Source: Deltaproteobacteria bacterium (GTDB lineage Bacteria > Desulfobacterota > Desulfomonilia > UBA1062). From it: a DNA stretch of 14,839 bases. The translations under genes and the position numbers were made by a program. A model generated the notes under the pieces. That model saw nothing but the letters and a program-made list of their open reading frames with translations. It was not told the DNA's origin and made no database searches. Below, one piece after another: positions 1-6,984 of this stretch. The stretch's first letter is position 1. Every line of letters begins with the position of its first letter. Location: assembly GCA_016934135.1 (NCBI GenBank), contig JAFGTK010000193.1, forward strand, positions 1 through 14,839, written 5' to 3'.

Positions 1-2
1 AT

Positions 3-59
3 GGGCATATCCTGGACAGCGGAGAACTGATGGGGGTCTGTTCACGGAAAAAGCCATAA
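3..59 (+). CDS. Possible C-terminal end of an upstream gene (partial)
   Basis: The third forward frame is open from the left edge to a TAA at 57-59 and would encode about 18 residues ending in a basic tail (CSRKKP). The other two forward frames also stop within the first 65 bases, so nothing in the sequence singles this frame out except that its residues look protein-like. No family can be recognised. It may equally be non-coding. Confidence 0.2.
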   Translation, partial: GHILDSGELMGVCSRKKP

Positions 60-251
60 CTAAATGATAAGCGCCATGTGTATATAAAAAGGCAGGCAAT
101 GGGCTTATATCAGAAAAATGAGCAATGCTGATGCCTAGTTATACTTAGAGTAATTTTTATTATCGTTTATCTATAGCAATTTATTACGGTAAGTTTATTA
201 TTATATAGTATATCTATTTTTAAATTTGACTAATGGGAAAGGAGGTGCCGG
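60..251 (+). promoter_or_regulatory. AT-rich leader and ribosome binding site of the regulator gene
   Basis: These roughly 190 bases contain no gene and are much more AT-rich than the coding DNA around them, as expected for a promoter region. A TATAGT at 204-209 could be a sigma-70 type -10 element, but there is no good -35 at the proper distance, so the promoter is only a guess. A near-perfect Shine-Dalgarno sequence, AAAGGAGG at 238-245, lies 6 bases before the ATG at 252 and fixes the start of the regulator. No -24/-12 element was seen here, so the activator is probably not itself sigma-54 dependent. Confidence 0.4.
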
Positions 252-2093
252 ATGGCTTCCGGGCAGACCAAAGGAGTTATGGAAGACGAGATCAAGAGTG
301 CAGACAAGCTTCAGCGAGTATCTGCAGAACAGGTTGATTTCGAGCAGAGAAACACCTTTTTTGAGATGCTCATCAAGAGTCTGCCCGGCATCTTCTATGT
401 AATCGACGACAAGCTCAACCTTCATATGTGGAACAGGAATGCTGAGACGGTTACCGGGTATACCTACGACGATATCAGGAAAAAAGGGGTTTCAGAGATC
501 TTTCTGAAAGAATATCTGCCGCTTGTAAAAGAGACAATCGAGAAGGCATTCAAGGAGGGAGATGGCTCTGTGGAGGCGGTGATAACCACAAAGGACGGCT
601 GCGAGATGCCCTATCTGTTCACAGGGGTCAGTGCTCATATCGACGATACACCTTATCTGCTTGGGATCGGGATCGATATAAGCCAGCGCAAGCAGGCGGA
701 AGATAACCTGCGGGAGAGCGAGACCCTGTACCGCATATTCGCACAGTGGATGACCGAGGGTGTTGCCCTTATGCATGGATCCAGAATACTGTTTGCAAAC
801 AAGGCTTTTGCCTTTATTCTTGGTCATGAGGATCCGAACTCTCTTCTCGGTCAGGACATAATGGAATATATACACAAGGATTTCGAGATCTATTTCAAGG
901 ATCTCATCACCTCGGTAGAGGATGGACAGTCAAAGGAGAGGTATTTCCAGGCCCGGTGGCTCAAGGAACTCAAGGAAGAGATCTGGGTGGAGGGTCGCGG
1001 GATCTTTCTCCGCTGGAAGGGTAGCCCGGCACTGCTGATGACTATCCGGGACATAACCGGTATCAAACTCAAAGAGATCACCATGCAGGAAGAGGCAGCC
1101 TATCTGAGAAGGGAGAATATAACGCTGAGGACCTCGATCATAAAAGACCGCTACCGCCTGGGCAACATCATCGGCAAGAGCCCGGCCATGCAGGAGGTTT
1201 ACGAACTGATCCTCAACTCGGCAGCCACTAATGCCAATGTGATTATCTATGGAGAGTCAGGCACAGGCAAGGAACTTGTGGCCCAGGCCATTCACGAGAT
1301 GAGCAGCCGGTCGGGCAAGCCCTTTGTCCCGGTGAATTGTGCAGCTATTCCGGAGAATCTTATCGAGAGCGAGTTTTTCGGATACAAGAAAGGGGCATTT
1401 ACCGGTGCAGCCGGTGATAAGCCCGGCTTCCTCGATCTTGCCGACCAGGGTACACTGTTCCTCGACGAGGTAGGGGAGGTAGGTCCGAATATCCAGGCAA
1501 AGCTTCTTCGTGCCATCGAAGGAGGGGGATACACGCCGGTTGGCTGCAACAAAGTAAAACATTCGGATTTCAGGATCATTGCCGCCACAAACAGGGACCT
1601 TCTGGAACTCGCCAGAAGTGGTCTGTTCCGTGAGGATTTCTTCTACCGAATCCATATTATCCCCATAAATCTCCCTCCTCTGCGCAAGCGCAGGGAGGAT
1701 GTGCCGCTCCTGGTGGAACTTTTTCTGCGTATCTACTCTCCGACCAAGAGGATACCCTCTCTGCCGGGTCACCTGAGCGAGGCCCTGATCAACTATGACT
1801 GGCCTGGAAACGTCCGGGAACTTCAGAATGTCATACAGAGATATCTTTCAACAGGGAGGATCGATTTCCTTTCACCTGCAAAACACAATCAGGCAGGTCT
1901 TCACACAGACATAACCCCCCGGGAAGATACATCAGACCCCTTCAATCTTCAGGAGCATACCGGGCACCTCGAAAAGTCTATCATTATGGATGCACTGAAC
2001 AAGTATCACTGGAACAAGAGCAAGGCTGCAGATGCCCTGAAAATCTCCCGTAAGACCCTGAGCAGGAAACTCAAACGTCTTGGGCTGTGCTGA
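252..2093 (+). CDS. Sigma-54-dependent transcriptional activator with two PAS domains
   Basis: This 613-residue protein is a bacterial enhancer-binding protein that remodels sigma-54 RNA polymerase with ATP. The N-terminal part holds two PAS-like sensor domains at about residues 36-148 and 155-272, each ending in the usual D-I-[ST] segment. The AAA+ domain (about 302-540) has Walker A GESGTGKE (334-341), the sigma-54 contact loop GAFTGA (381-386), Walker B LFLDE (402-406) and Arg residues in the FREDFFYR segment (about 459-466). The C-terminus (about 572-613) is a Fis-type helix-turn-helix. There is no receiver domain with a phosphorylatable Asp, so activation is more likely by a ligand or redox signal sensed by PAS. 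The gene stands immediately upstream of a strong -24/-12 promoter that opens the catabolic operon, which makes it the obvious local activator. The inducer is unknown. The start at 252 is supported by AAAGGAGG at 238-245. Confidence 0.93.
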   Translation: MASGQTKGVMEDEIKSADKLQRVSAEQVDFEQRNTFFEMLIKSLPGIFYVIDDKLNLHMWNRNAETVTGYTYDDIRKKGVSEIFLKEYLPLVKETIEKAFKEGDGSVEAVITTKDGCEMPYLFTGVSAHIDDTPYLLGIGIDISQRKQAEDNLRESETLYRIFAQWMTEGVALMHGSRILFANKAFAFILGHEDPNSLLGQDIMEYIHKDFEIYFKDLITSVEDGQSKERYFQARWLKELKEEIWVEGRGIFLRWKGSPALLMTIRDITGIKLKEITMQEEAAYLRRENITLRTSIIKDRYRLGNIIGKSPAMQEVYELILNSAATNANVIIYGESGTGKELVAQAIHEMSSRSGKPFVPVNCAAIPENLIESEFFGYKKGAFTGAAGDKPGFLDLADQGTLFLDEVGEVGPNIQAKLLRAIEGGGYTPVGCNKVKHSDFRIIAATNRDLLELARSGLFREDFFYRIHIIPINLPPLRKRREDVPLLVELFLRIYSPTKRIPSLPGHLSEALINYDWPGNVRELQNVIQRYLSTGRIDFLSPAKHNQAGLHTDITPREDTSDPFNLQEHTGHLEKSIIMDALNKYHWNKSKAADALKISRKTLSRKLKRLGLC

Positions 2094-2287
2094 CCAGGTT
2101 TGGGTACTTCTGTCCCCCAGTGGTTCATGTAATAGTAATCTTAGATAAATCAACAAGATAAAGGATTAACCATGAAAAATAACCTTGTCTGCATGGGCAT
2201 TTCTGGCCTGCGTGAATATTCATTTGAATGGATAAGATACTTATAAGAACCCATTAAAAACAAATACTTGAATCATTAACCTGCCTT

Positions 2288-2303
2288 TGGCACCAACCTT
2301 GCT
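2288..2303 (+). promoter_or_regulatory. Sigma-54 (-24/-12) promoter of the catabolic operon
   Basis: The sequence TGGCAC-N5-TTGCT matches the sigma-54 consensus TGGCAC-N5-TTGCA at all but the last base, with the invariant GG and GC correctly spaced. Transcription would start near 2314, giving a leader of about 60 bases before the ATG at 2377. It sits directly downstream of a sigma-54 activator gene and upstream of an uninterrupted series of + strand genes, so position and sequence support each other. Confidence 0.85.
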
Positions 2304-2319
2304 CACTCTGTTGCATATG

Positions 2320-2339
2320 ATTGCAGAACCTTTTGCAAT
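2320..2339 (+). other. Inverted repeat in the operon leader
   Basis: ATTGCA (2320-2325) and TGCAAT (2334-2339) form a perfect 6-base inverted repeat with an 8-base loop inside the predicted 5' untranslated region. It could be a small mRNA hairpin or a protein-binding dyad just past the transcript start. It is AT-rich and short, so chance is possible. Confidence 0.3.
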
Positions 2340-2376
2340 GAAGTGCATCCTGAAGACGGAGATTAGGAGGATTTCT

Positions 2377-2781
2377 ATGGAACAGGAGTCAAGGGTCCGT
2401 ATCCTGATAGCTAAACCGGGACTCGACGGGCATGAGCGTGGTGCCAGGGTAGTAGCTTTCGGTCTGAGGGACGAGGGCTTTGAGGTGATCTATACTGGAC
2501 TGCGACAGACCCCGGAGCAGATCGTCAGATCCGCCATTCAGGAGGATGTCAGTGTCATTGGGCTTTCCATCCTCTCTGGCGCACATATTTCACTTTCACG
2601 AAAGGTCCTGGATGGTCTGAGAGAAAACAATGCCGGTGACATCATGGTGCTGGTTGGGGGAATCATTCCGGATAAGGATATTGAGGCACTGAAGGGGATA
2701 GGTGTTGCTGAGGTTTTTACCTCGGGAAGCCGGATAAAGGATATCGCCGGTGTGATCAGACAACATATGAAAAGTCAATAA
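2377..2781 (+). CDS. B12-binding (small) subunit of a methylmalonyl-CoA mutase-like acyl-CoA mutase
   Basis: This 134-residue protein is a stand-alone cobalamin-binding domain that carries adenosylcobalamin for the mutase encoded next. It shows the B12 fold signature: D-x-H-x-x-G as DGHERG close to the N-terminus (the His is the lower cobalt ligand), SILSG in the middle and VGGII further on, with the usual spacing. The reading frame is open upstream to 2287, but ATG 2377 is preferred because TAGGAGG (2364-2370) lies 6 bases before it, and because the extra 30 residues would begin inside the -24/-12 promoter. Split mutases with a separate B12 subunit of this length are common in archaea and anaerobic bacteria. 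It is the first gene of the sigma-54 operon, 18 bases before the catalytic subunit. The domain assignment is firm; substrate specificity belongs to the partner subunit. Confidence 0.93.
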   Translation: MEQESRVRILIAKPGLDGHERGARVVAFGLRDEGFEVIYTGLRQTPEQIVRSAIQEDVSVIGLSILSGAHISLSRKVLDGLRENNAGDIMVLVGGIIPDKDIEALKGIGVAEVFTSGSRIKDIAGVIRQHMKSQ

Positions 2782-2799
2782 GAGCTGCGCAATGATGTC

Positions 2800-4566
2800 A
2801 TGAAACAGGATGAGGCAATGGGGAAGAAAGAAGAAGAAATCGACAGGTCGTATCGTGAGTGGGAAGAGGGAGTCGTCAAACCCCGTATAAGGAAGTTCGA
2901 TCTGAAGACGAGCCCCACGAGGTTTTATACACCACGCCGCGACAATGGGCATGGCTTTCTTGAAAAGGTGGGTTTTCCGGGACAATATCCCTTTACCGCA
3001 GGAAACCAGCCCTTTGAATACTGGCAGGCATTTGCCAGGGATGCAGCCCGGCTTGGATACCGTCCCGACTGGGGAGGAAGCGGCAGGGTGGGTAAGTACG
3101 GCGGATTCGGTACGCCGGCAGATTATCGGGATTACCTTCTGAAGATGCACTCCATGGGGAGAAAAGGAGGGCCGAACATAGCCTTTGATCTTCCCACCCA
3201 GTGCGGGTACGATTCGGACAGTCAGTATTGTGCAGGCGAGGTGGGGCGCGTCGGGGTTGCAATCGATACACTTGAAGATTTCGGGATCATCTACGAGGCT
3301 TATACCGGGGAGATGGATATCGACAGGGTCCCTTCTAACTTCACCATCAATGCACCGGCAGCGGTGATAATAGCCATGTATGCCGTGCTGGCAAAGAAGC
3401 GGGGCATTCCTCTTGAAAGACTCGAAGGAACGCCTCAGAATGACATCCTCAAGGAGTTCATTGCGCGGGGTACCTACATTTTCCCGCCAGGTCCTTCCAT
3501 GCGGCTTTTTCGTGACACCTGCGTGTTCTGTACCCGTTCCATGCCCTCTCTGAACATCAATTCCATCGGCGGTTACCATATGCGGGAAGCAGGCGCCAGC
3601 CGTATTCAGGATCTGGCCTTTTCACTTGCCAACGGCATTGCCTATGTTGAGGCCGGCCTCTCGGGCGGCCTTCTTGTTGACGAGTTCGCCCCGAAGATCA
3701 CTTTCAATGCCTTTGGCGGGAGCATGGAATTCTACAACGAGATCGCCCTTCAGAGGGCAGCCAGACGGATGTGGGCAGGAATCATGAAAGAACGATTCAG
3801 CGCAAAGAACAAGCGCAGCATGCAGATCCGACAGCCTATCACAGCCCACATAGGCTGCATATCCACAACATTGAACCGGCCTCTCAACAATCTTGTCAGG
3901 GCGGTCATCGGGGGTATGGCAGCCGGCATGTCAGGCTCAATCCCAGGGGCGTTTCCCCCCTTTGACGAGCCGCTGGGGCTAGGACATTCCCAGGAGGCGG
4001 TTCAACTTCAGATAGATGCCACGCGGATCATGATATATGAGGCCAAGGTCGCTGATGTCTGCGATCCCTGGGCAGGGTCCTACTTCATGGAAAACCTCAC
4101 TGACGAAACCGAAGAACAGGCACTTTCCGAACTCCGGAAGATCGACAACATGGGCGGCGCTGTGGCGGCAGTCGAGAACGGCTATATGGCCAAGGCTATT
4201 GCCAGGAGCGCCTACGAGAGACAGAAGGCTATCGAGAATCAGGAAGAGTTCATCGTAGGGGTGAACAGCTTTACCGAAGAAAACGAGATCGAGGTCATGG
4301 TGAACCGGGTTGTAGAAGATACCTATGATCAGGAGCTTCTGCAGACAGCGGAACAGAGGCAGATCAGGAATCTAAAGGCCTTTAAAAGAAAGCGCAGCCA
4401 GCGCAGTCTGGCCCGTGCGCTGCGTGATATGAAAGCAAAGGCTCTAGATGATCACGCAAACCTCATGCCATCCCTGTGCGATTGTGTAGAGAGCAGCGCA
4501 ACCCTGCAGGAGATCTGTGATGTGTTGCGAGAGGTATTCGGCGAGGCCCAGCCTGTAAAGCTCTGA
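2800..4566 (+). CDS. Divergent methylmalonyl-CoA mutase-like catalytic subunit (candidate alkylsuccinyl-CoA/alkylmalonyl-CoA mutase)
   Basis: This 588-residue protein is the TIM-barrel catalytic subunit of a B12-dependent acyl-CoA mutase that lacks its own B12 domain. Family landmarks are clear: YDSD (137-140), GEVGRVGVAIDTLED (146-160), GTPQNDILKE (210-219), ARGTYIFPP (222-230), GGYHMREAGA (257-266). By spacing, Y259-H260 matches the catalytic Tyr-His pair, R223 the substrate-carboxylate Arg and Y100 the active-site Tyr of methylmalonyl-CoA mutase, so a dicarboxylic (succinyl/malonyl type) CoA ester is likely. In contrast, the CoA-channel segment before Y100 is about 16 residues longer than usual and the usual WTxRQYAG becomes GRVGKYGG. 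The usual GGTQSLHTN region is replaced by SGSIPGAFPPFDEP (378-391). In alkane degradation such a mutase converts (1-methylalkyl)succinyl-CoA to a branched malonyl-CoA. An internal ATG at 2818, with AGGA at 2807-2810, is an alternative start. Confidence 0.9.
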   Translation: MKQDEAMGKKEEEIDRSYREWEEGVVKPRIRKFDLKTSPTRFYTPRRDNGHGFLEKVGFPGQYPFTAGNQPFEYWQAFARDAARLGYRPDWGGSGRVGKYGGFGTPADYRDYLLKMHSMGRKGGPNIAFDLPTQCGYDSDSQYCAGEVGRVGVAIDTLEDFGIIYEAYTGEMDIDRVPSNFTINAPAAVIIAMYAVLAKKRGIPLERLEGTPQNDILKEFIARGTYIFPPGPSMRLFRDTCVFCTRSMPSLNINSIGGYHMREAGASRIQDLAFSLANGIAYVEAGLSGGLLVDEFAPKITFNAFGGSMEFYNEIALQRAARRMWAGIMKERFSAKNKRSMQIRQPITAHIGCISTTLNRPLNNLVRAVIGGMAAGMSGSIPGAFPPFDEPLGLGHSQEAVQLQIDATRIMIYEAKVADVCDPWAGSYFMENLTDETEEQALSELRKIDNMGGAVAAVENGYMAKAIARSAYERQKAIENQEEFIVGVNSFTEENEIEVMVNRVVEDTYDQELLQTAEQRQIRNLKAFKRKRSQRSLARALRDMKAKALDDHANLMPSLCDCVESSATLQEICDVLREVFGEAQPVKL

Positions 4567-4569
4567 ACA

Positions 4570-5604
4570 ATGATGGATAAAGGGATGATCGTTTACGCGA
4601 TGAATGAAGGAACGGATCTTATGGGCAGATCGATCAAGGACATGATAGCGGATATGCGCTCCGGTGACCAGCGGTCCCTGGCCAGGATGATCACTGCGGT
4701 GGAGAACAGGACGCAAGGCTGGGTAGATATCATGAAAGCTGTTTACCCCCTTGCCGGATCGGCCTGTGTGATGGGCATCACCGGCTCTCCGGGTGCTGGA
4801 AAGAGCACGCTCACCAACAGGATCGCCAAGGATTTGGTGGAGGCAGGGATGAAGGTAGGGATCATCGCTGTTGATCCGTCGAGCCCTTTTACCGGCGGGG
4901 CCCTGCTTGGGGACCGTCTTCGCATGAGGGATATCTGTACACTCGATCATGTCTTTATCCGGTCCATGGCCACTCGTGGGGTCCTCGGAGGGCTCTGCCA
5001 GGCGGCCCGCGATGTCACTCGCATCCTGGATGCAAGCGGCAAGGATGTTGTCCTGATAGAGACCGTAGGAGTAGGTCAGGATGAGATCGAGGTCGTGCGC
5101 GCCTCTGACTTTGTCGTACTCGTCACCTTTCCGGGTCAGGGTGACGGGATTCAGGTTATCAAGGCCGGCACCATGGAGATTGCAGACCTCTTTGTCGTGA
5201 ACAAGGCCGACCGGGACGGGGCAGACGAACTGCTCTCAGAGATCTGTGCCATGCTCGAACTGTCTTGTAGTGTTCGCGGGGAGATCCCCGGGGTGGTCAA
5301 AACCTCCTGTATTACCTCAGAAGGAATCGATGATCTCATGAAGCTGATATACGGGTTCGTGGCCAGGAAAAGAAAGGAACCGGGCCCTGCAGGAGAACAT
5401 GTCAGAGAAGAGATCCTGGATCTCATGGAAAGGGAAATCTTCAGGACTGTACGGAAAAGCTTTTTGAACAACGATGCCCTTGCCCGAGGCATCGACAGGA
5501 TCGTTAAGGGAAAGACAGACCCTTACAGCGTCTCATTCGAACTCATTCAGGCCTTTCTGATGCAGGATGAAGACATAAGCCGGGGAGGAACCAGGCATGG
5601 ATAA
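4570..5604 (+). CDS. meaB: MeaB/ArgK-type G3E GTPase, chaperone of the B12 mutase
   Basis: This protein (344 residues from the first ATG) is a MeaB-family GTPase, which gates loading of adenosylcobalamin into acyl-CoA mutases and exchange of damaged cofactor. Visible motifs are Walker A GSPGAGKST (72-80), the family signature DPSSPFTGGALLGDR (102-116), the switch segment ETVGVGQDE (164-172) and the guanine-specificity motif NKAD (211-214). It begins 3 bases after the mutase stop codon and its end overlaps the next gene by 8 bases, so it is translationally coupled on both sides and surely serves the adjacent mutase. The start is uncertain: ATG 4570 has no obvious ribosome binding site, while ATG 4621 has GAAGGAA (4606-4612) 8 bases upstream and fits the usual family N-terminus better. 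The old name ArgK for this family is misleading. Confidence 0.93.
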   Translation: MMDKGMIVYAMNEGTDLMGRSIKDMIADMRSGDQRSLARMITAVENRTQGWVDIMKAVYPLAGSACVMGITGSPGAGKSTLTNRIAKDLVEAGMKVGIIAVDPSSPFTGGALLGDRLRMRDICTLDHVFIRSMATRGVLGGLCQAARDVTRILDASGKDVVLIETVGVGQDEIEVVRASDFVVLVTFPGQGDGIQVIKAGTMEIADLFVVNKADRDGADELLSEICAMLELSCSVRGEIPGVVKTSCITSEGIDDLMKLIYGFVARKRKEPGPAGEHVREEILDLMEREIFRTVRKSFLNNDALARGIDRIVKGKTDPYSVSFELIQAFLMQDEDISRGGTRHG

Positions 5605-6934
5605 CAAAGAAGGATTCACCCGCAAACTGGCACGGTTCATCGTCAACACAGATGCCGACATGATACCTCAGTGGGCGTTTGATCATGCCCGGACCGCCTT
5701 CATGGACTGGATAGCGGTTACACTCGGCGGAACAGATGATCCCCTCGTAAACAAGCTTATTACCTATGCCGATATGATGGGAGGCAATCTCCAGGCTACC
5801 ATCATAGGCCGCCACAGGAAAACAGATGTTTCCCATGCCGCCCTGATCAACGGCTCGGCATCTCATGTGCTGGATTACGACGATACCCTGGTCTCATTTC
5901 TCGGGCATCCCAGTGTTACCCTGTTTCCGGCCCTGCTGGCCCTTTCGGAACTGCACGGCAGCAGCGGCCATGCATTCTTGAGCGCCTATCTGATCGGGCT
6001 TCAGGCCGGAGGAACCATCGGCGCCTGCGCAGGGCTGGACCACTACATGGCAGGTTGGCATGCCACATCCACCCTGGGTCATCTGGCATCGGCCGCTGCC
6101 TGTTCAAGGCTTATGTCATTAGACGAACAGCAGACGATCCATGCCCTCGGCATTGCCGGCACGCAGTCTTCAGGTCTGAAGAGGGTGTTCGGCACCATGT
6201 GCAAGCCCTTTCATGCAGGCCGGTCTTCACAGGCAGGTCTTATAGCTGCCCTGCTTGCAAGAGAGGGCTTCACGAGCGCAGAGGATATTCTGGAGGGACC
6301 GCAGGGGTTTTTCCATGTCCTCAAAGGTGCAGTAAACGATGATGTGGTATCCCTGCTCGGTCTGGGATGGGATGTGCAGAACCTTTCCCAGAAATACCAT
6401 GCCTCGTGCCATGCCACCCATTCTCCCATGGAAGCGGCCATGGAACTGGCAAGCAGACATGCCATTGCCCCGGAGAGAATATCCAGGATCATTGTTCACT
6501 CTTCCCAGATGGCCCTCGATGCAGCAGGGAAAGAGAGACCAAGGACAGGTATGGAGGGAAAGTTCAGCATTTCCTACTGCGTAGCAAATGCCCTCCTGAT
6601 GGGAGAGACAGGCACTAAGGCCTTTACCGATGAAAAGGTAAACGCCTCGGAAATACAAGAGTTCATGAAAAAGATTGCGGTTGAATTCGACCCTGAGATG
6701 AAGGCCCTTGAGTCAAGGGTGGAGATCGAGACTTTACAGGGAGAAACATATTCAGGGTTTTCAGACATCCTCCAGAATATTCCGTCGTTTGATATCAAGC
6801 AGGAAAGGGTTCGGAGCAAGTTCATGGATTTGTGTGAGCCTGGTCTGGGCATGGCCGCAACCCTAAGTCTGGAAGATGCGATCGGGCACCTTGTGGAGAT
6901 CAAAGATATGAAACAGATCACGCAGATGTTGTAG
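5597..6934 (+). CDS. MmgE/PrpD-family protein (2-methylcitrate dehydratase / cis-aconitate decarboxylase superfamily)
   Basis: This 445-residue protein spans the full MmgE/PrpD fold. Family landmarks are INGSASHVLDYDD (84-96) followed by GHPSV (103-107), MAGWHATSTLG (151-161), GTMCKPFHAGRSSQAG (199-214), KYHASCHATHS (267-277) and FSISYCVANALL (323-334). Thus H104, H155, K203, H268 and Y327 sit where I recall the active-site residues of cis-aconitate decarboxylase and PrpD, so the enzyme should be active. Members dehydrate 2-methylcitrate, decarboxylate cis-aconitate or act on related polycarboxylates. None is established for fumarate-addition pathways. No 2-methylcitrate synthase or lyase gene is nearby, so a methylcitrate-cycle role is not supported here. 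The gene overlaps the GTPase gene by 8 bases and has GGGGAGGA (5582-5589) before its ATG, so it is a true operon member. Hydration/dehydration or decarboxylation of a pathway intermediate is a guess. Confidence 0.88.
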   Translation: MDNKEGFTRKLARFIVNTDADMIPQWAFDHARTAFMDWIAVTLGGTDDPLVNKLITYADMMGGNLQATIIGRHRKTDVSHAALINGSASHVLDYDDTLVSFLGHPSVTLFPALLALSELHGSSGHAFLSAYLIGLQAGGTIGACAGLDHYMAGWHATSTLGHLASAAACSRLMSLDEQQTIHALGIAGTQSSGLKRVFGTMCKPFHAGRSSQAGLIAALLAREGFTSAEDILEGPQGFFHVLKGAVNDDVVSLLGLGWDVQNLSQKYHASCHATHSPMEAAMELASRHAIAPERISRIIVHSSQMALDAAGKERPRTGMEGKFSISYCVANALLMGETGTKAFTDEKVNASEIQEFMKKIAVEFDPEMKALESRVEIETLQGETYSGFSDILQNIPSFDIKQERVRSKFMDLCEPGLGMAATLSLEDAIGHLVEIKDMKQITQML

Positions 6935-6947
6935 AAGGGATTCCTTC
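6934..6947 (+). other. Small hairpin after the MmgE/PrpD gene
   Basis: GAAGG (6934-6938) and CCTTC (6943-6947) form a perfect 5-base stem with a GATT tetraloop directly at the stop codon. No U tract follows, so this is not an intrinsic terminator. It could protect mRNA ends at the junction between the mutase part and the glycyl radical part of the operon, or be chance. Confidence 0.25.
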
Positions 6948-6984
6948 AACCTTACAGGGCCTCAGTGCCTGGGGAGATAAACAG

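Larger units (their letters stand above)
2094..2376 (+). promoter_or_regulatory. Regulatory intergenic region between activator and operon
   Basis: This 283-base stretch separates the activator from the catabolic operon. Its right part contains the sigma-54 promoter and leader described separately. The stretch 2130-2280 is AT-rich, as expected where DNA must bend to bring an activator to the promoter. A dyad CCATG (2170-2174) / CATGG (2192-2196), with half-sites 22 bases apart (two helical turns) and about 120 bases before the predicted transcript start, is a candidate activator site but is short. A 24-codon reading frame (2172-2246) lies here and is probably fortuitous. No intrinsic terminator with a U tract follows the regulator gene. 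Confidence 0.5.

Noticed and set aside
1257..1772. 171-codon minus-strand frame
   Set aside because: It is a shadow of the AAA+ domain of the sigma-54 activator, whose Walker and GAFTGA motifs are read on the + strand.
2287..2376. Upstream extension of the B12-binding subunit
   Set aside because: It would start inside the -24/-12 promoter, before the predicted transcript start. ATG 2377 has a clear TAGGAGG, and family members begin close to the DxHxxG motif.
2596..3579. Long open frame of 327 codons on the minus strand
   Set aside because: It lies opposite the mutase genes, whose protein motifs are unmistakable on the + strand. Its translation shows no recognisable domain and is rich in unusual residue runs.
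5597..6934. Methylcitrate-cycle gene (prpD) assignment
   Set aside because: The family is right, but no prpB or prpC gene is nearby and the context is the mutase/synthase operon, so the specific symbol is not justified.
6934..6947. Terminator splitting the mutase genes from the synthase genes
   Set aside because: The stem is only 5 bases and has no U tract, and the next gene starts 38 bases later with its own ribosome binding site.
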